Source of the DNA: Chitinophaga polysaccharea | Lineage (GTDB): Bacteria; Bacteroidota; Bacteroidia; Chitinophagales; Chitinophagaceae | Length of the DNA stretch: 64,000 nt | NCBI RefSeq assembly: GCF_902150045.1 | Contig: NZ_CABFVU010000004.1 | Location: 434,001 to 498,000, forward strand | Direction of reading: 5' to 3' | Shown here: positions 53,290 to 61,235 of the stretch, one piece after another | How positions within the stretch are numbered: position 1 is the first letter of the stretch | How the letters are laid out: each line of letters begins with the position of its first letter | Notes under the pieces: model-generated | Seen by the model: only the letters and a program-made list of their open reading frames with translations | What the model was told of the DNA's origin: nothing | Database searches by the model: none | Translations under genes and position numbers: made by a program

Positions 53290-55412
53290 AAAAGAAATTA
53301 CTGCTGCTCTTCCTGGTGTGTACCTGTATACAGGTATTCGCGAAAGATAAAACCCTGCTGTTTTGCGGCAGCAATAAGAACGGGCTCTATCACCTTTTAA
53401 CACAGGAGGGATATAAAGTGAAACAATTCACCACCCCTGCTGCGGCCATCACTGCGGCAACAGATGGGGCGGCTGTATTCATCGTATCAGATACTTACCC
53501 GGAGTTGGATACAAAGCTGCGTATTACCAATGATCTCCTGGCAAGCGCCAAACAAAAGCACCTGCAGCTGTACGTAGAATATCCCGCCGCTTTTCCCGGT
53601 TTGGATATACCTGCAAAACCGCTGGAAACAAGGTTGGAGCGGGGCGTGGTAACCACCGGGGATTTTGGCGCACCCCTGCAGCCTATGAGCTTACTGGGCA
53701 TTCACAATTGTTATATACTGCCTGTTAACGCCACTGATCCGCTCATCGTACTGGCGAAAGTGGTGGGCTTCGATAAAGCTGAATATGGATTAGACAGTAC
53801 CAAAACATACCCATTGCTTTTTAGGAAGGATAATGTGTTCATTGCTGCTACTGCATTGAGCAATTTTGAAAGAGGGCGGTATGGCCCCGCTGCTTCCATG
53901 AAACAGGTATGGACGTATATCCTTGCCCGTATGACCGGTAATCCGCAGCTTACCCTGAAGCACTGGCCTATGGATGTGAAGCCCATGTACAGCCGCAATG
54001 CCCCGCTGCCGGCTGATGCCAGGCTCAACGCCATCCGGAAGGGGACCGCCTGGTTTTTCCATGGCCGCTTTTTCGTACACCCGGCCTGGCAAAAAGAATG
54101 GGAGGAATACAATTCCCGCGAAATGCCAACAGGACCGCCCATCAGCGCAGATAAACCCGATGGCAACGGCTCCCTCGGCATTATGGAAGGACATACCTCT
54201 ACCATCAACTACGATGGTACACAGCAATACCGTTACTGGATGCGTGCAGATGTACAGGGAGAAGTAAGCATGGCGTTATCTGCAGCAGGCAGGTTGCTGA
54301 ATAATAAAAATTACTGGCAGAACGCCGTGAACCTCATTAACTATACGCTGAAAACTTCCAACATGAGAGCCGGCCCCAAGGCAGACCCCAACAGCCCCGC
54401 CTATGGCCTCATCGGCTGGGCTACGCCCAATCCCACAACGTTTTATGGGGATGATAATTCAAGGGCTATCCTCGGCATCCTCGGGGCTTCTGCTTATATG
54501 AGCACCAGCCAGTGGGACCAGGAAATGGCCGCCGCCATACTGGCCAACTTCCGCACCACGGGGAAGGAAGGCTTCCGGGGCGAACGGCTGGAAGAAAAAG
54601 ACATCATTAAAAATGGCTGGCAGTTTTACAGCAATAGGTCTTTAATCCATCCGTCTCCGCATTTTGAATCCTGGATGTGGGCGCTGTACCTGTGGTTGTA
54701 TAACAAAACCCATTATGAACCGTTGCTTACCAAAACGAAGAATGCCATCCGGGTAACTATGGAAAGTTATCCGAACGACTGGCGCTGGGGAAGCAGTATG
54801 CAAACCCAACGCGCCCGTATGATCCTGCCGCTGGCATGGCTGGTACGCGTGGAAGATACGCCGGAGCACCGGCAGTGGCTCGATAAAATGGTGACAGAGA
54901 TCATGAAGTACCAGGACGAAAGCGGCGCTATCAGGGAAGAACTGGGCGTAAAGGGAAAAGGAATGTTTAACCCGCTGAACACCAACTCCGCTTATGGTTC
55001 AGATGAAGGCTCCCTCATTTTTAAAAATGGGGAAAAAGTATCCTGCCAGCTGTACACCTGCAACTTTGCACTGTTTAGTCTCAATGAAGCCGCCCGCGCT
55101 ACCGGTAATAAAAAATACAAAGAAGCCACTGATAAATTGTCGGCCTACCTTACCCGTATCCAGGTGCAGAGCAGTAAACATAAAGACCTCGATGGCGCCT
55201 GGTTCCGTGCATTCGACTATGGGCGCTGGGATTACTGGGCTTCCAATTCAGATGCCGGATGGGGCGCCTGGTGCACGCTGAGCGGCTGGATTCAAAGCTG
55301 GATCATAACTTCACAGATACAGGTAGAACAGCAGCAAAGCTACTGGGAAGTAACGCAGCACTCGAAGATCAGCGGCCCCGCTCAATCATTGATCAATACC
55401 ATGCTTAAATAG
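53286..55412 (+). CDS. Secreted two-domain protein: GATase-like front and (alpha/alpha) barrel
   Basis: A 708-residue protein with a signal peptide (1-19). Residues 22-240 look like a Rossmann/GATase-type domain (KTLLFCGSNKNGLYHLLTQE, AAVFIVSDTYPEL), related in style to the 51259 product but not obviously homologous. Residues about 270-700 are helical and Trp/Tyr-rich in an (alpha/alpha)6-like pattern: GHTSTINYDGTQQYRYWMRA, TFYGDDNSRAILGILGASAY, HPSPHFESWMWALYLWLYN, CTLSGWIQSWI. I could not assign a GH, PL or epimerase family. Acidic residues such as Asp in YGDDNSR and Glu in PHFESW are possible catalytic residues. Strong candidate for an uncharacterised carbohydrate-active enzyme. Confidence 0.75.
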   Translation: MKKKLLLLFLVCTCIQVFAKDKTLLFCGSNKNGLYHLLTQEGYKVKQFTTPAAAITAATDGAAVFIVSDTYPELDTKLRITNDLLASAKQKHLQLYVEYPAAFPGLDIPAKPLETRLERGVVTTGDFGAPLQPMSLLGIHNCYILPVNATDPLIVLAKVVGFDKAEYGLDSTKTYPLLFRKDNVFIAATALSNFERGRYGPAASMKQVWTYILARMTGNPQLTLKHWPMDVKPMYSRNAPLPADARLNAIRKGTAWFFHGRFFVHPAWQKEWEEYNSREMPTGPPISADKPDGNGSLGIMEGHTSTINYDGTQQYRYWMRADVQGEVSMALSAAGRLLNNKNYWQNAVNLINYTLKTSNMRAGPKADPNSPAYGLIGWATPNPTTFYGDDNSRAILGILGASAYMSTSQWDQEMAAAILANFRTTGKEGFRGERLEEKDIIKNGWQFYSNRSLIHPSPHFESWMWALYLWLYNKTHYEPLLTKTKNAIRVTMESYPNDWRWGSSMQTQRARMILPLAWLVRVEDTPEHRQWLDKMVTEIMKYQDESGAIREELGVKGKGMFNPLNTNSAYGSDEGSLIFKNGEKVSCQLYTCNFALFSLNEAARATGNKKYKEATDKLSAYLTRIQVQSSKHKDLDGAWFRAFDYGRWDYWASNSDAGWGAWCTLSGWIQSWIITSQIQVEQQQSYWEVTQHSKISGPAQSLINTMLK

Positions 55413-55416
55413 TTGT

Positions 55417-56820
55417 ATGAAGAAGACGGCGTATTTAATGTTAGGAATGCTTACCTGTTTTCGGATATCATTACATGCGAACATCCGTTTGCCAAAAGTG
55501 ATCAGCAGTAACATGGTGCTGCAGCAGCAAAGCCAGGTAAAGTTATGGGGCTGGGCGGAGCCGGGAGAACGTATCTCCATTACCACTTCCTGGGATCGGC
55601 AGGTATATCCCGTAACCGCCGCCGGCGATGCCCGCTGGATCACCACCATTACCACGCCCGCTGCCGGCGGCCCTTTTACCATCACGTTAAAAGGGAAAAA
55701 TATCATTGAGCTGGTGAACATCATGGCAGGCGAAGTATGGATCTGTTCAGGGCAAAGCAATATGGAGATGTGCGGCAACTGGGGCCTGAAAGATATCAAA
55801 GCCATACAGCCTGCTGCGTATAATGCTGATATCCGTTGTTTTAAAATAGCCAAAGCTGCAGCAGCATATCCGCAGGAGGATGTTACTGCGCAATGGGTTA
55901 CCTGCGACAGTGCCGTGCTCAATACTTTCAGTGCAGTGGGCTATTTCTTCGGAAGGAAACTAAACGAACAGTTGCAGGTGCCCATTGGCCTTATTGATGC
56001 CAGCTGGGGAGGTACTGCCGCGGAAGTATGGACACCGGACAGCGTTGTTACAAACAACCCGGTATTAAAAGAAGCGGCGGCACATATACTGCCCAACGGA
56101 ATGTGCCCGCACCTGCCAGGCGTAGCCTGGAATGCCATGCTGGCACCGGTTACAAACTACAACATCGCCGGCGTTATCTGGTACCAGGGAGAAAATAATA
56201 CCAGCACCGCGGCTACCTACCGGTTATTGTTTACTTCCATGATCAACGCATGGCGCCATGCCTGGCATCGGCTGCTGCCTTTTTATTTTGTGCAGATAGC
56301 CCCGTTCAATTACCGCGAAAAAAATGTGGGCGCATTGCTGAGAGAAGCACAGCAGCAAAGTATGCAACATCCGAATACCGGTATGGTAGTAACCACCGAT
56401 ATTACCGGCAACGTATACGATGTACATCCCGCCAACAAGCACGACGTGGGCTATCGCCTGGCCAGCTGGGCATTGGGGGAAACCTATCACCGGCGTGAAT
56501 TCGTATACCGGTCACCGTTATTTAAGGAGATGATAGTAAGGAAAGATAAAGTGATCATCTCGTTTGAAAATGCTTCACAAGGCATCACTATAAAAGGCGA
56601 TAGCATTGCTGCACTGTTTATAGCGGGAAACGACCGGCAGTTTTATCCCGCACAGGCTAAGGTGAAAAATAATTCACTGGTGGTATGGAGCAGGGAAGTG
56701 AAACAGCCGGCAGCCGTACGCTATGCATTCAGTAACACCGCTATCGGCAACCTGTTCAGCAGGAATGGCTTGCCTGTAGCGCCTTTTCGCACCGACCAAT
56801 GGGAGGTGCCCACAAAATAA
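55417..56820 (+). CDS. Sialate O-acetylesterase-like protein
   Basis: A 467-residue secreted SGNH-type esterase (signal peptide about 1-21). The family motifs are WICSGQSNMEM with catalytic Ser114, DASWGGTAAEVWTPDS, GVIWYQGENNTSTAATY and DVHPANKHDVGYRLA with the Asp/His pair. The front part INIRLPKVISSNMVLQQ-like and the beta-domain ending are typical for Bacteroidota members. It removes acetyl esters from sugars, which suggests that the PUL 2 glycan is O-acetylated. It starts four bases after the previous gene. Confidence 0.92.
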   Translation: MKKTAYLMLGMLTCFRISLHANIRLPKVISSNMVLQQQSQVKLWGWAEPGERISITTSWDRQVYPVTAAGDARWITTITTPAAGGPFTITLKGKNIIELVNIMAGEVWICSGQSNMEMCGNWGLKDIKAIQPAAYNADIRCFKIAKAAAAYPQEDVTAQWVTCDSAVLNTFSAVGYFFGRKLNEQLQVPIGLIDASWGGTAAEVWTPDSVVTNNPVLKEAAAHILPNGMCPHLPGVAWNAMLAPVTNYNIAGVIWYQGENNTSTAATYRLLFTSMINAWRHAWHRLLPFYFVQIAPFNYREKNVGALLREAQQQSMQHPNTGMVVTTDITGNVYDVHPANKHDVGYRLASWALGETYHRREFVYRSPLFKEMIVRKDKVIISFENASQGITIKGDSIAALFIAGNDRQFYPAQAKVKNNSLVVWSREVKQPAAVRYAFSNTAIGNLFSRNGLPVAPFRTDQWEVPTK

Positions 56821-56830
56821 ACAATACTAC

Positions 56831-57985
56831 ATGAAACATCTCATTTGCTTATTACTTCTTATATCGTGTGCCCGCCTATCCGCACAAAACCTTGCAGACC
56901 TGGCACAGATCAGGGAACATGTTACCACAAAACGCATTAGCAGTTATGATAAGGCCGGAGGCCCCAACGATAACCTGCAGCATATAGAAAACGGCGGCAG
57001 GCGCACACTGGTGGATATCAAAGGCGCCGGTATCATCAATCACATCTGGATCACCATGTGGCCGGCGCCGGATAAGCTCAGCAGGAACGATGTGATCATC
57101 CGCATGTATTGGGATGGTAAGCCCTATCCATCCGTGATATCGCCCATCGGTCCTTTCTTCGGGCAGGGCTGGAATGAGTCGTATCCTTTTACTTCACTGC
57201 CACTGGCAGCTGCGCCTATGGATGGCACCAGCCTGGTGAGTTATTTTTCCATGCCCTTTTCCAACGGCGCCCGGATAGAAATTGAGAACCAGTCCGGCAC
57301 AGAAATACAACCCTTTTATTTTTGTGTGGATTATGTGGAGATGCCCAGGCTGCCTGCCAATACCGGCCGCTTTCATGCCTGGTATAACAAGCAGCTCATG
57401 GGCTCCCAGGATAGTATAGAAAATGAACACTGGATGTTCGGCCCTGAAGGGAATAACACCAGCGGGCGCAATAACTACCTGGTGGCGGATATCAAAGGAG
57501 AAGGACATTTTATAGGCATGAACTACTATGTGCAATCGCCCTCACCGCTTTGGTACGGGGAAGGGGATGATATGATATTTATAGACGGGGAAACAACACC
57601 TTCTCTCAACGGCACAGGTACGGAAGATTATTTCAATACTGCCTGGGGCCCGAAAGTATTATACACGCATCCTTACTTTGGATATGCAAGGGTGAATAAC
57701 GATATTGGTACACTGGGCCGCACCCACCTGTATCGCTTTCATATCACCGATCCCATTTATTTCAGCAAGTCGCTCAGGTTTACCATAGAACATGGGCACA
57801 ACAATGAAATGACGCTGGACCTGGCCAGTGTGGCCTATTGGTATGCAAAGGAAGCATCGCCGGTACCGGATATACCGGATGCCAAGGCCCGGAAACCCAT
57901 GCCCCTCATCAACTCCTACGATATTCACCGCTGGCGTAATGAATGGAGAAAGAACAGGGGCAAAGATCCGAAGTTATGGAACTGA
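56831..57985 (+). CDS. GH172 (DUF2961) family glycosidase 2
   Basis: A 384-residue exported protein; the N-terminus MKHLICLLLLISCARLSAQN can be read as a signal peptide or as a lipobox (Cys13). It shows the family pattern: GAGIINHIWITMW, IRMYWDGKPYPSVISPIGPFFG, YFSMPFSNGARIEIE, WYGEGDDMIFIDGE, LNGTGTEDYFNTAWG. The candidate catalytic glutamates are Glu244 (in WYGEGD) and Glu265 (in GTGTED), 21 apart, the spacing I recall for the catalytic pair of the founding GH172 enzyme. A paralogue of the proteins at 48208 and 61236. Confidence 0.92.
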   Translation: MKHLICLLLLISCARLSAQNLADLAQIREHVTTKRISSYDKAGGPNDNLQHIENGGRRTLVDIKGAGIINHIWITMWPAPDKLSRNDVIIRMYWDGKPYPSVISPIGPFFGQGWNESYPFTSLPLAAAPMDGTSLVSYFSMPFSNGARIEIENQSGTEIQPFYFCVDYVEMPRLPANTGRFHAWYNKQLMGSQDSIENEHWMFGPEGNNTSGRNNYLVADIKGEGHFIGMNYYVQSPSPLWYGEGDDMIFIDGETTPSLNGTGTEDYFNTAWGPKVLYTHPYFGYARVNNDIGTLGRTHLYRFHITDPIYFSKSLRFTIEHGHNNEMTLDLASVAYWYAKEASPVPDIPDAKARKPMPLINSYDIHRWRNEWRKNRGKDPKLWN

Positions 57986-58012
57986 CTATTTCCTCATCAT
58001 ATATCTTACTAA

Positions 58013-59062
58013 ATGAAAAATATATCCTGGTTATTACTGCTGGTTTTTAGTATATCCTGTGCTGGTAAGGGAAAAGATTCCACGGTAGCGCCGCCGCCTG
58101 TTAATGCAGATACTACATTCTCCAATCCGTTGCTGGATGGTGGCGCAGATCCGTGGGTGTACAAAAATGGCAACGCTTATTATTTTCTCTGCACCAATGG
58201 CGGAAATATCAGCATCCGTAAAACAGGCCTCATGTCGGCGTTGAGAGATGCCATTCCCAAAGTGGTTTGGACACCGCCTGCCACAGGGGCTAATTCAAGG
58301 AATATCTGGGCGCCGGAGCTGCACCGCCTGGATGGCAAATGGTACCTGTACTATACAGCCGGGGCATCGGCGGACTTGTCCACGCAGCGTTTGTTTGTGC
58401 TGGAAAACGAAGCGACTGAGCCACTCGACGGGGTTTGGAAAGACAAGGGAAAAATATACGATCCGCAGGCAGATTGTTTTGCTATTGATGGTACGGTGCT
58501 GAGGTACAAAAACAAAAGTTATTTTATCTGGAGCGGGCAGATCTCCAATAAAGACATCACCCAACGTATCTACATCGCTGAAATGGAAAATCCCTGGACG
58601 CTCAAAACCGCCAGGGTGCAGATTTCTATGCCGGACTATGCCTGGGAGAAAAATGGTATACCGGTAAATGAAGGCCCGGAAATATTGCAGGGGCCGGATG
58701 AGCAGATCTTACTGGTATATTCTGCCAGCAGCTGCGGCACAGATGATTATGCACTTGGTATGCTGCGCCTGAAAAAGGACGGTGATCCGCTGAACTCTGC
58801 CCACTGGAGCAAGTCAGATAAGCCGGTGTTTACAAAAAGTGTGGCCAACAGTGTATATGGCCCTGGTCATAACGGCTTCTTTAAATCGAAGGATGGAAAA
58901 GAAGACTGGATCATTTACCACGCCAATCCGCATGCAGGCCAGGGCTGTGGCGGCGCCCGGAGCCCGCGTATGCAACCGTTCACCTGGAATGCCGATGGTA
59001 CGCCGGATTTCGGCGAGCCACTGAACCCTTATTATAAACTCAGAAAACCCTCGGGAGAATAA
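58013..59062 (+). CDS. GH43-like five-bladed propeller lipoprotein
   Basis: A 349-residue lipoprotein (FSISC, Cys16). Blades of a five-bladed beta-propeller are visible: FSNPLLDGGADPWVYKNG, NIWAPELHRLDGKWYLYYT, DCFAIDGTVLRYKNKSYFIW, GIPVNEGPEILQGPDEQILL, GPGHNGFFKSKDGKEDWIIY. The catalytic set of clan GH-F fits Asp46 (base), Asp159 (pKa modulator) and Glu220 (acid, NEGPE). GH43-type enzymes cut alpha-L-arabinofuranosides, beta-xylosides or galactans; the specificity here is not known. It follows GH172-2 by 27 bases. Confidence 0.9.
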   Translation: MKNISWLLLLVFSISCAGKGKDSTVAPPPVNADTTFSNPLLDGGADPWVYKNGNAYYFLCTNGGNISIRKTGLMSALRDAIPKVVWTPPATGANSRNIWAPELHRLDGKWYLYYTAGASADLSTQRLFVLENEATEPLDGVWKDKGKIYDPQADCFAIDGTVLRYKNKSYFIWSGQISNKDITQRIYIAEMENPWTLKTARVQISMPDYAWEKNGIPVNEGPEILQGPDEQILLVYSASSCGTDDYALGMLRLKKDGDPLNSAHWSKSDKPVFTKSVANSVYGPGHNGFFKSKDGKEDWIIYHANPHAGQGCGGARSPRMQPFTWNADGTPDFGEPLNPYYKLRKPSGE

Positions 59063-59066
59063 TATT

Positions 59067-60344
59067 ATGGCTGTTTATTTAAAAGAAGGAAAAAGCGAAG
59101 CGGCATTAAAAGCTACTGATGCCGGTGTAAAAGAAACAGTGGAAAAAATGATCAGGGAGATAGAAGCACACGGCGATGTTGCGGTAAGGAATTACTCTGC
59201 TACCCTGGATCGCTGGTCGCCGGCTGCTTTCCGGTTAACGGCGGAAGCCATACAGGAAATCGTGGACCGTACGCCGGAACAGGTGATCCGCGATATCCGC
59301 TTTGCACAGCAACAGATCCGTTTCTTCGCGGAGCAGCAACGGGCTTCTATTCTTGATATTGAAATTGAAACGCTGCCCGGCATTTTCATTGGGCATAAGA
59401 ATATCCCGGTGAACAGCGTGGGCTGCTACATACCAGGCGGAAGATACCCTATGGTGGCATCCTCGCACATGAGTATCCTTACCGCGAAAGTAGCCGGTGT
59501 GAAACGGGTGATTGCCTGTACGCCCCCGATCAACGGGCAGATACCGGAAGCCACTGTATGTGCTATGCACTTTGCTGGGGCAGACGAGATCTATATTTTA
59601 GGCGGCGTGCAGGCGCTTTGCGCCATGGCGATAGGCACCGGGTCCATCCCGGCAACAGATATGATCGTGGGCCCGGGGAATGCCTATGTAGCGGAAGCCA
59701 AACGCCAGCTCTATGGGAGGGTGGGCATCGATCTTTTTGCCGGCCCTACGGAGGTGCTGGTAATCGCAGATGACACTGCCGATGCGGAAATGGTTGCCTG
59801 CGATATACTGGGCCAGGCGGAACATGGCCCTACTTCACCAGGCGTGTTGATCACCACTTCCGGGCAACTGGCGCAGGATACCCTGCTGGAAATAGAAAAG
59901 CAGCTGGCGGTACTGCCTACGGCAGATATTGCCCGTGTGGCCTGGGAAAACAACGGGTCTGTAATACTGGTGGAAGATGAAGCAGAAGCCATCCGCATAG
60001 CGGATGAACTGGCCAGCGAGCATGTGGAAGTGCTTACGCGCAACCCTGGTATCTTCCTGGAAAAAATGACGAACTACGGTGCATTGTTCCTGGGACCGGA
60101 AACCAATGTGGCCTATGGCGATAAAGTGATTGGCACCAATCATACGCTGCCAACCCGCAAGGCGGCAAAGTATACCGGCGGTTTATGGGTGGGCAAATTC
60201 CTGAAGAACTGTACTTACCAGCGTTGTACACCGGCAGCCAGCGCTATTATCGGCGAATATGCCATGCGGCTGTGCGAGCTGGAAGGATTTGCCGGGCATA
60301 AGGCGCAGGCAGCGCTGCGGGTAAAACGCTATGGTAAACGCTAA
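59067..60344 (+). CDS. HisD-superfamily dehydrogenase, probably catabolic (polyol/alcohol) rather than histidine biosynthesis
   Basis: A 425-residue cytoplasmic NAD-dependent dehydrogenase of the histidinol dehydrogenase superfamily. The zinc and catalytic residues line up: Gln250 and His253 (GQAEHGP), Glu318-His319 (ASEHVEV), Asp352 (YGDKVIG), His359 (GTNHTLPT) and His411 (FAGHKAQA). Motifs differ from biosynthetic HisD, for example GDKVIGTNHTLPT where HisD usually has GDYxxGPNHVLPT, and YTGGLWVGKFLKNCTYQRC near the end, which resembles the HpsN-type branch that oxidises sulfonated or other polyols. No his genes lie nearby. It ends the main PUL 2 operon, four bases after the GH43-like gene. 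Confidence 0.85.
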   Translation: MAVYLKEGKSEAALKATDAGVKETVEKMIREIEAHGDVAVRNYSATLDRWSPAAFRLTAEAIQEIVDRTPEQVIRDIRFAQQQIRFFAEQQRASILDIEIETLPGIFIGHKNIPVNSVGCYIPGGRYPMVASSHMSILTAKVAGVKRVIACTPPINGQIPEATVCAMHFAGADEIYILGGVQALCAMAIGTGSIPATDMIVGPGNAYVAEAKRQLYGRVGIDLFAGPTEVLVIADDTADAEMVACDILGQAEHGPTSPGVLITTSGQLAQDTLLEIEKQLAVLPTADIARVAWENNGSVILVEDEAEAIRIADELASEHVEVLTRNPGIFLEKMTNYGALFLGPETNVAYGDKVIGTNHTLPTRKAAKYTGGLWVGKFLKNCTYQRCTPAASAIIGEYAMRLCELEGFAGHKAQAALRVKRYGKR

Positions 60345-61219
60345 CCCGTTTTTGCCTGTACGTATACCTTCTGGTATTGCAAAGGCGTTTTCTGGGTGAG
60401 CAGCTTGAACTGCCGGTTGAAATTGGAGAGGTTGTTGAACCCGCAGGTATACCCTACCTGCGACATAGGCAGATTGTTTTCTATCAGTAGTTTGCAGGCA
60501 TAGCCGATACGTACCTCCATCAGGAACTGCCAGTATGTTTTCAGCGTCCTGGATTTGAAGTACCTGCAGAAGGAGTTGGGGCTAACGTTAGCGGCGGCGG
60601 CTACATCTTTCAGCGTTATTTTCTGCTGGAAATTATTAAAGGTATAATGATAGATCTTATTGATATTATCCGTGTTAATGATATTGTAGGTATTGACGAA
60701 CCCAACACTGGACAGCAGGGTACAGTCTTTGGAGCCGGCAATGGTATCCAGGATACTGAGCAGGGAAGTAATCCTTTGCACCTTGCCTGCTTTCAGGATG
60801 GCTTCCATTTTTCGGCTGATCTGTTCACGGGTGGCGCCATGTATCCGGATACCATGCCTGGCTTTTGTAAGCAGTTCTTTTATGGCTTTCATTTCCGGCA
60901 GGTCCAGGAAACCGGCTCCCCAGAAGTGATCGCTGAAATGAATGGCAATGGCCTCTATCCGTAGCCCGGGCTGCTCCTGGAAGTAAATGGCATCGCTCCG
61001 CCACATGTGCGGAAGCTCGCTGCCCAGCAGCACCAGGTCGCCGTCTTCAAACCTTTCTGTACTGTCGCCCACCAGGCGCATGCCGCTGCCTTTACGGATC
61101 AGCGTAAGCTCTATTTCCGGGTGGTAATGCCAGTGATTATAAAGGTAAGGGTAGATGTCTTCCCGGATGCTGAATGAATAATTATGGCCGGTATCAACCT
61201 TGCGCAGGATCGGTTTCAT
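60341..61219 (-). CDS. AraC-family regulator with cupin sensor (PUL 2)
   Basis: A 292-residue regulator. Residues 1-140 form a cupin-type AraC sensor (YPYLYNHWHYHPEIELTLIR, GDLVLLGSELPHMWRSD). The C-terminal 100 residues hold the HTH pair (LKDVAAAANVSPNSFCRYFK, MSQVGYTCGFNNLSNFNRQF). It is embedded in the PUL, convergent with hisD-like (4-base overlap) and divergent from the third GH172 gene, with only 16 bases between start codons. It probably regulates that gene and perhaps the whole catabolic block, adding a second layer to the sigma/FecR control. Confidence 0.92.
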   Translation of the reverse strand: MKPILRKVDTGHNYSFSIREDIYPYLYNHWHYHPEIELTLIRKGSGMRLVGDSTERFEDGDLVLLGSELPHMWRSDAIYFQEQPGLRIEAIAIHFSDHFWGAGFLDLPEMKAIKELLTKARHGIRIHGATREQISRKMEAILKAGKVQRITSLLSILDTIAGSKDCTLLSSVGFVNTYNIINTDNINKIYHYTFNNFQQKITLKDVAAAANVSPNSFCRYFKSRTLKTYWQFLMEVRIGYACKLLIENNLPMSQVGYTCGFNNLSNFNRQFKLLTQKTPLQYQKVYVQAKTG

Positions 61220-61235
61220 ACAACGGAATTATTGA

